Origin: Phytoseiulus persimilis
Taxonomy: Eukaryota > Arthropoda > Arachnida > Mesostigmata > Phytoseiidae
NCBI GenBank assembly: GCA_037576195.1
Contig: CM075101.1
Location: 34,844,001 to 34,908,000, forward strand
Length of the DNA stretch: 64,000 nt
Direction: 5' to 3'
Numbering within the stretch: position 1 is the stretch's first letter; every line of letters starts with the position of its first letter. The position numbers were made by a program, and so were the translations under genes. Shown one piece after another: positions 1 through 12,428 of this stretch. The notes beneath the pieces were generated by a model. The model had not been told where the DNA came from. It ran no database searches and worked only from the letters and a program-made list of their open reading frames with translations.

Positions 1-3000
1 AGCCACCCGCAGCTGAGCTCCGAAGCCAGGCTATCCCGATCTTGTCTTCGAAATCCTCTTACCGCGTCTGTTTTCTCTTGATCCGGAACTCTTCTCCGCT
101 CCAATGTGATTTGAGCCCACAATTACTCAGCCGAGCAATCACACACGCAGCGCAGACGGGCACGAGAAGGTGCTCGAGATAGCGGCAGACACAGCCCTCT
201 CGACCCGTAACGTTCTCACAAGCTCCGAATGCCAGATACGCTCCTTATCGCTGCCGCTATCTTCTATCTGTTACGAACCGAGTGTGCAGCCGGGCGGATG
301 CGCGGACGAGCGAGGAGGCGTGCAAGTAGACGGAAAAGCAGCCAGCGCCTTTTACCTCATGTTCGTACCCCACCTGACGGAGATAAAATATCCGCCGTCC
401 TCCAACCGCCGCGCCCTCGCCTCCAGTCGTCCTGGTTCTTAGCGAGCTCGCTCGTTCTCCTTATCTTTTGTAGAAATGCACCGACGGAGCGAGCCGCCAC
501 CGAGAGTGACAAAGCGTGCACCGTGCGCGTGGAACCAACCGAGCAAACAAACCTCCTTCCTCTCCAGCGGTATCGGCAATGATACCGATTCCGCAGATGG
601 ATATGAGGCAAAGAGCTCCGGCTCATTGAGAGGCGTTCGGATCTCGGTTTTCAGAGAGCTGCGTCTGAGGGCTGCGATCGGAGTCCTGGACTACGATCAC
701 TGATCACAGACTTGTGTCCGCTGGAGCTTCCGCAAATCGCCCACTCGAGAGAAAAACGGAGGAGAACCAACGAGTCGGATGCTGTAGTTTCTGAGAATCG
801 CCGATTCCCTCTCGAATCAGATGGGAAGCTCTGTATGTTCTCTTGGGCTCTGCGGGAAGGAGCTTTGGGAAGAGGGAATGGGGTTGGAACCTGCGCAGAA
901 GTAAGCGGAACAGATAGACAGATGATTGTGTCTATGCATGAGGTAAATGATGGTTGTATCTCGATCGATCTTGGGGATGGTTGCTGCGTTTTTGCTCGCT
1001 TCGCTCGTTCCCCCCAGAGGCGAGATAGCAGCCGAGCGAGCCGCGGCCGTGGTTTTAGGAGCAGCAGGTCGGGCTGGATGCGAGCGAGATACGAAAAAGC
1101 ATCGGCTCCGCACCGGTCCGATTGCTCCACCTGTAGGAGATATTGCGTCGCCAATGGCTTTGTCTGTTGCTTCTGCTCTTTGGTTAGGGGAAGAGAGAAA
1201 AAAAAAATGAAGCAGGAAGACGCTTTTCCGTCGGCTAAACAGTGAGCGAGGCTGGAGAAGCCGACGTGGGAGGGCTGCAGAAGAAGCTGGAGGAGGCTTC
1301 AAAGGCCAGCTCGCTTGAAAGACAAGTTGCTCGCTCACTACTCCCGAGTGGGGGATAGAAGAAGACACCGGGAAAAAACACAGGGAGCCGCGCTTCTCCC
1401 TCCCTGTTTCGACGATACCGAAGAGAGAGAGAGCTGGAAGACGCAAAGGACAGACACAGTCCAATAGAGAAGTCAGCGTAGCGTTAAAATTAAGCTCTTT
1501 ATCGCACCTCGTTTTTTCGCCGCCCCTTCTTCTCTTTGCTTCGTTTTTCCTCAGTTCAGCAACGTTTGTTCGTTCAATCGGTCTTGTTGAAGTCTGGAGG
1601 AGTTCCCGCCCTGCATCAGTGTCGCTTCTCCTCGAGAGAGATGTGTATTTAACGGGAGCAGCTTCTTTGAAACCGTTGGGCATCAGTAGTGACTGTCTCG
1701 AGCCATCGTAATCAAGTGAATTCGCATCGACCTCGGGCTAAATCCGGCTGCGACCACTTGGATGCAGCTGATTATACACTTCGTTAATGAGCCCCCCAGC
1801 GATGGAGCTGTATTCACTTGAGAAAAAAAAGTAGATGACGCTGAGATAGCTTAAAGAATGCTGATTGGAGCCGAGAGAGACGGATGGGTGAAGGTCAAAC
1901 CCAGAGGAGTTGACAGCGGTCACGCTGAGAGCCAAGAGAACCGAACAGATGTCGACGTACACATCTGGACGAGGTTGACAGGCGGACGATTCTTCCAAAC
2001 AAATCCGGTGATTGCAGGTGCAATCCTCCCGGAAGCAATGGCTCTGAATGAAGATTCGGCAAAATAATGGCGAGACGAAGACGTAGACTTCGGTACGGCT
2101 GCGTTCGCGGCATCCGGAAGGCCTCGCGCTTCCCGAAACGAACGGGGAGGAGTTCGACTCGGTGCAAACCCGTGACGATGCGCATGCTGGTCGACTCGAC
2201 TCGACGGCGAGACTACACGGGAACATCTGCGGCCCGGCTTTCGGACTGGGAACCGAGCTGAGCTTGGCATGATCGGGGCCCGTTTCAGGCGGCTGAAACC
2301 GCAGAACTCCTGCGTTCGAGAAAGTTCGCAATTCAGATGCTCACAGATCTTCAAGTCCTCCAACCGCGGTTTCTTTGGATTTGGCGGCCGCATTCATCCC
2401 GCCTTGGCCTCGCAGAAACATTCGCCGCTGCAAGTAGCAAACAAATCAACAGTAATCGTGCCATAAATGAGCCCAAGGGTAATGAAGCCCGCATCGTGGA
2501 AGAGCGTACGCCTATCCCTCCGCATAGAAACGACATCCTCGAAGACAAGCAATAATTTCATCTCCTCGCTGACAGATAGTGGCGGTTCCGTGTCCTCATT
2601 TGCCTGATTGAGACTCCGGACTGCTTCCATTGCTTTCACTGCCCTCGAGTTTACTGGTGTGACTGCTCGTGGCTTTCGTTCCCGGACGGAGGCAGTGAAC
2701 GGACAAGCGGAAGAAGCTCTCGAGGAAAAATCGATGTCTATAGTAGGGGAGTGAGACGTCGACGGTTGATGATGCCGGTACTGCCGCCGCTGCTGCCGAA
2801 GACGGTATCGAAGCCTGGCTCTTACTATCGAAGCAGCCCGACGAAAGACGATGATTGACTGACTGGCTGGCTTCGTCTCCCTCGCTTCCCCTGTTGTCTC
2901 CTCTTCGTAGTCTTCGCCTGAAAGCGAACCGGCGGGCTTCCCGGAGATCGCACAGATGCACCAAAGGCTTCATGCTCGGCTGTCTCTAGACGACCCTGCG

Positions 3001-5537
3001 TGCTTTGCTCCAGTCCCTCCACAGTGTCAATGCGTACAGCTGTTTCTGAGTTTGTTCCAGCCGTCTTCGCACGCTCCCTTCGGTCCTGTTCCGTTCCTCT
3101 CGCTGATTCGTCACAATTCGGTCCCCCACGTCAAAAGCATATGCTCCACGAGTGAGTCCTGTGAACGTACCGAATATGATTTCGCCGTTTGTTGTGGAGC
3201 TCTTCCAACGGGGAGCTTGTAATGTGGAAGGGAAGTCTGTAGCCGGGATCGATGATCGTCCGACCATGAGTGTGTATCAGCCGACGTCGACGTCACATGG
3301 GAACTGTGCTGAAACTGGTGGCGACTACTTATAACTTCCGACGTCAAGGCTTTCCTCGGTGGGATCCATTTTGGTTTTCGAGAAGCTTCGTAGCAATATC
3401 TGAGTAAGAAAAGCACAGCAGGACAGGATAAATAGCAGCAAAAATAGAACGCTCTCCCAGAAAGGTATGGAAACTCGGCATCGAAAATCGGAAATCAATC
3501 GAACAATGCCTCAGCCAAGCCCTCCGCTTTCTCCCAGACTTCTGTTCCTTATATCGTCCGCTTTATCACCCTGCCTTACGGTAGCTGTTCTAGTCGGGTG
3601 TGGCAGAGCTTTATTCGGGGTGGAAACAGAAGAGCGAATTCGATCCTTGGATCGGCCGGAATCGAGCGAATCCCTCCGGCTCGACTCGGGCGCTGAAGCA
3701 CCGATTCTCGAACTGAGCTCAAAAGCCAGGTATTCCCTGATTCGGAGCCATGACTGCGCTCCGGACAGTCTCAGTGGCTCACCACGGAGCTATCGTCCTC
3801 ACTCTGTTTCGCGGTTCGCCACGGTGCATGTTTCCATCACACACCCGGAAAGCGGACTTGAGACTGCATTTTGAAGTTGTGTTGGGCAACGCCGAGCTCC
3901 TGCCTGCAGATCTACTTAGTTGCGACACCGGCTAACCACAAGAACACCGACTTGCAAAAGTCAAGAAAGTGCGTTGAGTGTAACGAAAGCTCATTCGCAA
4001 CCAGTTGCAGCGCGAATCGAGCGAGCTTGTCGAGCTCCCATCATGTGAACAGACACAAACGGAGGAAGGAGACGTTCGTCCGGAAAGCGAGCCCAGACGA
4101 CCTCGACCTGAAGCTTCGGATTGGGGCTCACAGACTCAACCTCGGATTCGCAAGTCCAACGAGTTCGAGAAGTAAGGACTCGTGAATCTTTGCGACCCCT
4201 ACTTCGGATATGCCACGAGCAGGCCGCCAATTCGCCTGCAGCCTGTTTACTAGTCTACCCAGCTTGTTCAGCACCTCGCCCACCTACATGTGTACGGTCG
4301 GGAGCTCGCGTACTCACAGAGACGCCTGGATGGGATCTGGTATCATCCTCTGACGCCAATTCCTGGCGAAGGTGGGGGCCTCGCCCGCCCACATGTTCGG
4401 TTGGCCCGGTCGTAAGGGTCGGGAAAAAGCAGGACAGATAGGCTCGAAGTGCCACGCAGCAAGCTTTAGGAAACGGCCACGCTCGGAGGAGGCTCGAGTA
4501 CGTAGCGCGCACCGGCGCTAATAACCCTCCCCTTGGCTGCTATGAAAGGATCAAAAGTTTGAAATTAAGACAAGCGTGCGAGCGCCAATGTCTGCGCAGA
4601 AGGAGGCGGCTGGCAGGTGAGCGGATGAGCAGAAGGCGGTATGGCGGGCGGGCGGGCGGACGGACGGCGCGAGCTAGCGTCGCGTCAGTACGATGAAGAC
4701 ATGTTGGTTAGTGCATATTAGTGCGCGAGATGAGTTTGCGCCGTCTCAATCTTGTACTTGCCTTGTCGGAAGACAGCCAGTCACCCCGGAAACGAAAGAG
4801 GAACGTGGAAAAGGCTTCCTGGTGGGCTGGTTGACGACAGTCGAACGCTGACAGCAGCCATGGAGCTGCCTGGTAGAAGTGCCGCCGAGAACGAGCCGAA
4901 TTCGAGCAAATTCTCCAAAAGATCGACTCCCCCCGGCGCCGAAAGCTTGTCATAGCCATTGTACGTCCTCATTCTATAACCCCTTTCGCCCTCCTCGGCG
5001 CAGTCATCCTCCCTTCATCAAGCTCCTCACACGGCTTCCCGTCTCGCAGATCTCACTCATCATCCTTGGAGTGTACGTCCTTGTTCGATACTACGCCTTC
5101 GGTGGAGAATCCAATACAGGATCACTGTACCAATGGCAGGACGGTGCTCGCTCGGCCCTTCTACGTCGCCCGAAATCCGAATTTCGGTTGGCGCTGCCAC
5201 AAATCATCTACGCTTCCGATGATAACTTCCTGCGCTGGGTCCCGCGGGTCATCTCTCCTCTCATGCGCGGGAGTGGGTCGAAGCCGGCGCGATGCCTCGT
5301 CACATATCCCCGCTGTTCATGAACCTGTGATCCGTTCGGTGGATTTCGTTCACGTAGTATCACTGCGTATTCCTACCTAGAGCTCCATGCGCACCCAATT
5401 ATTTTGAGGAACAGCCATGACCTTGAGCGGTGAAGCAAACCTTCTGCGCGCCCTCCCCCGATTCAGCTGCGGAATCCCCAACTCGATCCAATCAGAATCG
5501 AAACCTTTTGAGAAGATGAGAAATCAACACTCGGCTG
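1..5537. other. no supported gene; GC-rich, low-complexity stretch
   Basis: No product was recognised here. The region is rich in C/T and A/G tracts and CpG, so long open frames occur on both strands at the same places. The largest is a 288-codon minus frame at 817-1683 that begins with ATG but runs through poly-T, Ser/Pro and Ala-rich stretches, which looks like composition rather than selection. Another minus frame of 197 codons lies at 1738-2331. Since the channel exon to the right reads leftward and stops at 5538, part of this stretch should be its 3' UTR; the first minus-strand AATAAA I see is near 3610-3615, which would make that UTR about 1.9 kb. Promoter or UTR sequence of a neighbouring gene is equally possible. 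Confidence 0.3.
4643..4668. repeat. GGCG/GGAC tetranucleotide-like simple repeat
   Basis: A run of GGCG units passes into GGAC units. It is a short GC-rich simple repeat outside any supported coding sequence. A similar GGAC run is seen near 62353 in the reductase intron. Confidence 0.75.
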
Positions 5538-5789
5538 TCAGGGCCGGCTCCGAACTCTCCGTTTGCATAACGGCTCAGTGTAGACATGGAATCTCGTGGA
5601 AAGAACTGTCGGGGGCCGCGAAGAGAGGAACCGAGCGAGTGAACGCAGAACATTGACTCTAAATGTCAGGGAAGCAATGAAGTGGGCGATGTTGAAGACG
5701 ACAAAGAGCACAGGAACCAGTCGAGCGCAATAAAAGTCGAAGCGTTCCGGAGTTGCCACGCTACCGTGAGCGGACATTTCACCGTTCTT
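5538..5789 (-). CDS. Cys-loop ligand-gated ion channel, terminal exon (TM4), partial gene
   Basis: This open exon of 83 codons plus TGA follows a good acceptor (pyrimidine tract ending TTTCAG at 5790-5792) and starts in phase 0 with Lys-Asn-Gly-Glu. Residues 16-41 read ERFDFYCAR, then VPVLFVVFNIAHF and a hydrophobic run. This fits the family pattern before and in TM4 (Ile/Phe-Asp, Arg, Pro, then Phe-x-x-Phe-Asn-x-x-Tyr-Trp) of invertebrate anion-type pentameric channels (GABA, glutamate, histamine or pH-gated chloride types). Two things are odd. The usual Tyr-Trp is His-Phe, and the tail after TM4 is about 45 residues, longer than usual. TM1-TM3 and the extracellular domain were not found; they must lie at higher coordinates, because the gene reads leftward. 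The subtype cannot be told. The alternative is a chance hydrophobic frame, but the spacing of Asp, Pro, Phe and Asn argues against it. Confidence 0.5.
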   Translation of the reverse strand, partial: KNGEMSAHGSVATPERFDFYCARLVPVLFVVFNIAHFIASLTFRVNVLRSLARFLSSRPPTVLSTRFHVYTEPLCKRRVRSRP

Positions 5790-8700
5790 CTGAAATATCG
5801 AGGAACTACTCGTGCTTGGCATAACAAACAGAGGCTTGCTCGCGCACCGCCCCCTTCGTTCGTTCGTTCTCTCGCTTGGTTCGTTGCCCGTTTGCTTTCA
5901 TGCGAGGCTGCTCGCCGGATCGTTGACGTCGTTGATGTCGGTGCTCCTTCCGAACGGGGTCCTCGTCGCCCTCGACGGAACTCCCAAACGACGAACAAGC
6001 TTGTTTCCAGCTGTCCAGATGCCTTATCTTGCGTTTTGTATGCCTTGGGAGCAGGTCTAAGTAAACTTGTCGTTATGGTGCGTAGGGTTCCGCGAGAGAA
6101 GCAGTACCGGACCTGCTGACTTCCTCGGGTTGAGAGTCTCTTCGTAAACACGGTCTCGACCACTGAGCCGTGTCGAGCTCGGCGCAAGAGTACATTCGAC
6201 AAGGGGACATGTACAGTCGCGGCCAATTCGTTGGCAATCCTTGGCGCACATCAGTAATGTAAACTCTCTGGGCTGAAAAGGAGGATATCTCGAGAGGAAT
6301 AATGCGCTTTTAGAGTCGTCCTCGAGATCTACGACGAACTGTCAGGTTTTCTCACGTCACGGCTCTTCGATGATCAACACGAGGAGCGAGCCGATTTTTG
6401 ATTCGCAGCCTCTCGAGAATTCAATGCTGGGATGTCGGGCTTCGGGAGTGACATGAATGAATATGGCAAACTCAGCAATAGGTCAGACAGTGTTCTGTCG
6501 TCCTGAGAATTGCAAGTTCCGCTCCATGGGGGTAAAATGGTCCTGTCTGGTTCGGTTTGGCGGACCCTAAGGAGTGCCCCACAGAAGGTCCGGACTTAAG
6601 AGCGCTCCAACCGGAGCTTTTGCGGAGGAGGAGGTTGGTGTTCGGAGAAGGGTGCTCTGAAATCTTCCTCGAGATACAATTGAAGGGTTACGCCAAAGTT
6701 CACGCTGCTTCTCCTGGCCGTTCTCAATCGCATTCGGGTCAGTTGACCGAGGTGGCCACGCAACACGAATTTCCTCCATGCAGTCTTCCAAAACTCTCAA
6801 GGCATGTGATACAGTGCATGGCACCAACTCGAGATGCTGTGTGACTCGGAACGTACCGCAAAACTCAAAATACCGCCTTGTGGCGCTAGCTCTACTGCCG
6901 CTTCGAGAATTATTAAACTTACTTTCAACGAATCACAATATTTTCTGCACCGTTCCACCATCGAGGCTCAATGTTCTTGAACGGTTTCGAGTTCCGTTCC
7001 ACCGTTCGTTCGGGAAGCCCGCGGCTCCTCAGCTGGCTGGTTTCCGTCAGACCGCTTCCACCGGCTCGCGTATCCGATCGGTGGTCGATGTCACTCTCAT
7101 GTGGAATGGTGCAAACGACACGGCCAACAATCGCTGAGACCGAACGTTTTGTGGAATGATCGAACATCTGGCGCTGGACGATCACTGCCACTCAAAGGCC
7201 TGATTACGAAATTGTCGATGGCTACCCCTCGTTCGTCTCAGGAAAGCCTCCGACCTGGTTCTCCTGAAGTCAACGACTCAATCTCGGCGTCAAGGAGAAC
7301 GATACTTCATTGCCGACTCAGATATCCTTCACCCCAGCACCGCTCCATGTCCACACTGTTCTCCAATGAACTTCGACTCCCAGAGAGGAGTTTGAAAAAA
7401 CTGAAGCTCTCTCGTTTGCTCTGTCATTTGCAACCATTGCTCATCACCGGAGCAGAATCAGATTGGAATTTTTCTCGCCATCAAACTCGACTTGCCCTCG
7501 CACGTCAGATTCCGGGCTGGAAACTGATAGTTAAACTTCTCCGCTCCACAGTTTGAGCATCGAGACTGACTTCATGAACTTGATACGGGGAGCTCCGACC
7601 GCGCGAATCTCAACACCTTGCAACCCGGACGATGGTGACGTATCGTCGAGAGGAACAACAAACTAAACGTTCAGATTTCAACGGCGATTCGGCGATTCAC
7701 GTAGCAACTTGAGGGATATTCGGCTCCCCCGGCGGTCGAGGAATCCCTCAAGAAGAGGTTCACTCACGGTCTGCGCATGCTTTGCTTGGAAAAGGAACTC
7801 TATCGCTTACAACGCTGTGACTATTCTCGAACAACCTACCATTTCTGGGGATTACCATCGAACCTGATTTCTCAGGATATTCGAATCGCTGACCGTTCAA
7901 ATCGCTGACCGAGTGGATGACCGGAAGAGCTTCTCGATCGGATTCGTGATGCTCGACCTCGCCGATTTCGAAATCTGAGTTCTTGCCCGTTTCAAAAACT
8001 CCAAGGAAAATGAGCCGAAGAATTTCAGATGTCACGGGGACCCATTGTATAATCCTAGATAATCTCAGAACAAGTCCTGGAGGAGTTCCGAGCTATTTCT
8101 GTATCCTTCGTTCGATACAGATCGCTCATCGGAGTCGGAGGAAGGCTGTCTGGAACCTTTCCTATTTTCCGGGCATGGGATGATTTCATCCATATTCGCT
8201 TCATTCGAGTCGCTCCATCATAGTGATCAGCCGTGACGATCAAGAGTTCGAATCAACGATTCAATAGTCGGACTTCGACGACTGTGCTGGAGGGGACAGA
8301 GGTTATCAGCCAATGCAAATCAAGTGATCGGAGCGTGTCGCGCCAACTTCAGCAGTTCCGGGACCCATGTAGCTGGGCTTTAAGGTCGCTATCCAGGCTC
8401 AACTCAAGTATAATATGATCACCCCCGAGTCAGTATCCGTCCTCGGCCTTGTTCCTGAACAAGATCTTCAACGAAGTCATGAAGCATCGATTCTGAACGC
8501 ACTTCTCGAAATTTTAACTTCATACGGACGCTCGACCTCCTTTCCTGTTGCGCAGTGGGCTTCATTCGGTAGAGCTCCTACCGCTGCCGAAAGTTCATCT
8601 AAGCTGCTCTCACTCTCTCGAGCGCCGCAGTTCCAGTCTCCAGTTTGACACCGGGACAGCGGTCAAAGCTGAAAGCCGCCCTTGATAGTTCTCTTTTTCA

Positions 8701-11700
8701 TCCGCATCTCAGCGAGCTTCGTCAGATGAGGGATCTCTTCAATCCTACCCAACTTGAATCTGAGAGAAATAACGTTGATCCTCCTCCCGCGGCGAGCCCA
8801 GCAACGCTTGGGAAGTGTCCCGCGGAAGTTATTCCGCGGCAGCGTACATGGATATTCTTGTTGACGAACTACTTAATTTCCTGGCGTCATTGTTTGGTTG
8901 AAAGTTTCGTATCGTCTTATAACGACGTCCCAGTGAAACAGAAACCAGAGCGGAAGTTGGAATTCCCTCATCTTGTGGACGCTTCACGCGGTCGTTGAGA
9001 GTCCATTGTCTGCCTTATGACTCCTGAGTTTACGGCTCATGACAGCTGGATATGATATCAAGGCCGCTCCCACACTGAACAGAATGGAGCGTCCTCCTCG
9101 CTGAATGCGGTGAAGAGAACGCAAGACCTTGGCTAATGTGCTCATGCGTTTTCAAGTTTTCGGTTTTCGTAAGAGAAGATACCCCTTGTGCTGAATCAAG
9201 TTTCCGAGCGCCTCGTGCGGGTTTTGGATTGAACTTTCGAATGCTCTCTTCTCGCGCTGTGCGATTCAGAGAAGAGCGCAGCGGTGGACATTGGTGGCAT
9301 TCAGCACTGGACGTCGCTGACGGAGGTGCTCTCTCAACGTCTTGGTCGAGCCTTCGCTCTCGCCTCGAGCAGCGGTCCTTTGAACGTTTGCTGGAACCAC
9401 CAAGTTCGAACAATCCATCAGTTTCACGTGTGTATCTTCCCACGCAGGCTTCTATCGGCCCACCAAGAGTAACTTTTCGGGAGAAGTTCCCGGGAGCGAT
9501 GCTTCGGACGCTGGAATCACGCTCCGATTACCCCTGTTTGAGTGTCAGGATAAGTTCACAGATAGTTTTTTGCCGCGTGCAGGATCCAGGCATACGCCCA
9601 TGTTACAGGAACAGAACAGAAAACTAACTTTAGCTTCCATTACAGGTGCTGTCGAAGCAGATGGCTATTAGGTGCAGCTGTTCTTGCCGGCAACGCTTAT
9701 TTCCGAGCAAGTGTTTCAGATGCAGCAGAATAACCGGCTGCAGTGGCACCACTTCGCAAATTCCGCCTCAACGGAGAACTCAGAATCGACGCTTGGGAAG
9801 CGCTGCGAAATTCAGCCTATCGGGGCTGAATCCATCTCCGCGATTTATCAGCTTCTATCTCCAACGACTCCGGTGTGACGGAGCAACGCAATCGAGTTTA
9901 GATTGGGCGTCGAGGTTGAGGCCCAACGAATCGCCGTCTCTTTCATTAGGAGCGGACCCAATAATGTAGAAGTTGCCACCTGTTGTGAATGATTTATTGA
10001 TCACATAATGGACCGGTGAACGGATTCCGTTCCAATGTATCCCGTAAACAGCCGAACTGCGTGCGTTGGGCCGTCGAGTAGGTACGCAAATCGCAAGGGA
10101 AGCGTCCCATTTGTTTCCTTCAGCGATGATCATATTCCGCGAAACTTCTGTGCAACGGAATCAGCTCCAGAAAATCTGTGAGTCAGTTTAACGGGTGCCT
10201 ACTCTCGAAATCTTCATTCGTGGCTTGCGAGTCATCCACTTCTCCAGTGCGCTCAGCTGGAGTGGGAAATTGAATGACCTGAGACAATCGGGATTTTCCC
10301 AGAGAACCGTCTTGCGAAATGCTCTGTGGTGGCGAAAATCGGAAAACCTCGAATCCATTCCATGAGTCTGAACGAGCTTCATGATCAGGCAGCCTCATTC
10401 GAGCTCTATTTTGACGTGTGCGCTGCTGCCCATCATCGCAGCGAGGGCGCGGCTTCGGTCGGAATGAAGTTTATCAGCTTCCAGCATAGAGCTTCAATTA
10501 GAGCCCCGGCTCAGTATGCGTTCGCTCCTTGAAGAGATCTGGGAATCCGAAGCTTCGTTAGAGCTCTGTGAATTATTCTGTATGGGAACGGGAATGTCCA
10601 TGGAGCCTCACTGTGCCGCGAGGCTGATTTTCGTCCCGAGGAAGAAACTTGCTCTGGGCGCAGTACCGTGATACTGTTGGCAGCTTTGGAGTTTCGGGAA
10701 CCAAGGCTCTCTCGTCGCGGTACCCGTCGATGCTGCGAGACTTAGCGAGACCTTGACCGGCGCTCCTTGGAAGGAAGCTGGTAGCGGAGGAGGTTGCAGC
10801 GGAGGAGTTAAGTTGGAGCTGGGTAGACCCATTCGTGTTCATAAACGTACGGGCAGCGTTGGCTCGTTTTACTTTCTCTGTGTCTTTTTCGAGTGAGGGT
10901 ACCGACCGAACGCAGGGACAACGCATGGAAGAGCATCAGAAAAGGGGAGAAGTTCAGGCGACCCGGTGAGTCATTGTTTCTGCGTTAGCATGAGCAGGGC
11001 CCTCGGCTTTGGCGTAACGACGTGTAACTCCTTCAACCAAAATAAGACTTCTCCTCTACGAGCCCAGGTTCCTGATAGGGAGCTGATGGGGATCGCAGTG
11101 CGATAGCTGTGGTTGCCACCACAACAACAGCGGCGACATTAACAACAAGACGACTGCGTTGTTGGCTGTAAGTGTAGCGATCCTCGAGCCAACAGTGCAG
11201 CCCTATCACAAAGTCATTCTGAGAAGCCAGAGGTCCGGACCCCGTACTGAAGAAATCGTTGGTGCGAAACTGATGGCATTCAGTTGGCCGGGAAATAGAA
11301 CAGCGACTCGCATGAACATGTCGAACCCACCGACCCCCTGGCCCCATCGCTCGTTCTCCCGCCCGGGCCAGATCGCATCGGCAGCCAAGGGAGAAGAGCA
11401 GAAGCGAGCCGCGGATATCCGGAACGACACAAAGCGAGATCCTGCAAGAAAAACGCGACCTTCGAAAACCGCGGTTTTCGGCTAACCGATAACGAAAAAT
11501 GAAACAAAGTTAAGACCTCACTGCATTCCTTCATTGAGGCCCACTAGCCGAGATTTGCGTTCCCACATCGTTTTCGTAGCAGCTTCAGTTCGAAGAACAC
11601 GTACTCAGTCTGGAAGAACTCGAGACTGAACTCACATCACGGAACAGTCCGAAACATGACCAGCTCTGGCCCCTAGCTATGCGATATATTTTCGCGCAAG

Positions 11701-12428
11701 TACGCGCCATTCATCTTTCGGAGCTCAACTCAATCGAGTCGATTGAAATCCTTCGGACGTAAATCAAGTGCGGATTCCTCCAGCAGAAGGTTTCTTCTCT
11801 GCAGAATAATGCTGGAGGTCCTGGCCAACTCCCTCATGCTTCAAAATCAGCGGTTGATAGCTGTGACCTCAGCGGTGTCTCCACTGGAGAAGTTCGCCGT
11901 TAAATCAATATGACACAGACCGCGTGCAGACATCTCGTTGGCAATCGCACTCGTTAACTTCAGAGTAGCATCGCCTCAGATCCATCGTTTTCGAGGTAGC
12001 TTGGCGTCGGTCTCGACTTCCCTCAGATTGTTTGTCTTTACAGATATTCTCGTGGACGTTCGAAGGACAACTTTCAAGGTCGGCAGCGGAACTGCGCGGG
12101 AAGTTCCGTTTGAACCTACGTGAGCGCACTCCGACAGTCTCAAAACACACTCCTGTAGACTATGCCTAAGCTTTGGAAGAGGAAATGATAGAGAGTCAGA
12201 GCCTCCAGTTTAGGATCCGGTCCGAGCCTTAACTGAGATCAAGCCTCTGAGTTTTGTGATGCGGATTTCGATTTTCGGATAAGAAACTAATTGATCCGCT
12301 GCCACGAGTTAGCTAATTGTGGGATACTCAACGTCAAAGAGGGTGTCATGGTCGGGCCTGCAATGAATCGAGGCCGACTCAATGCTCCGAGCCATCGCGA
12401 AGCCGAGAAAGGAATGCCTAGCAACAAG
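5790..12428. other. probable intron(s) of the channel gene; nothing proven
   Basis: No domain was recognised with confidence. If the channel exon at 5.5-5.8 kb is real, this is at least partly its intron. A minus-strand frame at 10612-10926 has Ser/Thr/Asn-rich sequence of the sort found in the TM3-TM4 loop. It ends at a GTGAGG donor in phase 0, which would join in frame to the TM4 exon; its acceptor is not clear. A minus frame at 9855-10133 reads like a folded secreted or lectin-type segment but matches no family closely enough to name. Other frames here are short and overlap on both strands. Confidence 0.25.

Noticed and set aside
817..1683. 288-codon minus frame
   Set aside because: It starts at an ATG but runs through poly-T and Ser/Pro/Ala low-complexity sequence in a strongly skewed region; no domain and no promoter or splice support.
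2351..2464. Short minus frame with a signal-peptide-like start (MARLLLICLLLAAANVSA)
   Set aside because: The mature part would be under 20 residues, the start context is poor and there is no in-frame donor or poly(A) signal.
4270..4420. Apparent tandem copy of a CCTCGCCC...ACATGT segment
   Set aside because: Only about 20-30 bases are similar and the rest diverges, so a duplication cannot be supported.
9855..10133. Galectin-like reading of a minus frame
   Set aside because: A Gly-Gly-x-Phe-x-Ile-x-Gly stretch resembles a galectin strand pair, but the segments are in the wrong order and the linker is far too short for a second domain.
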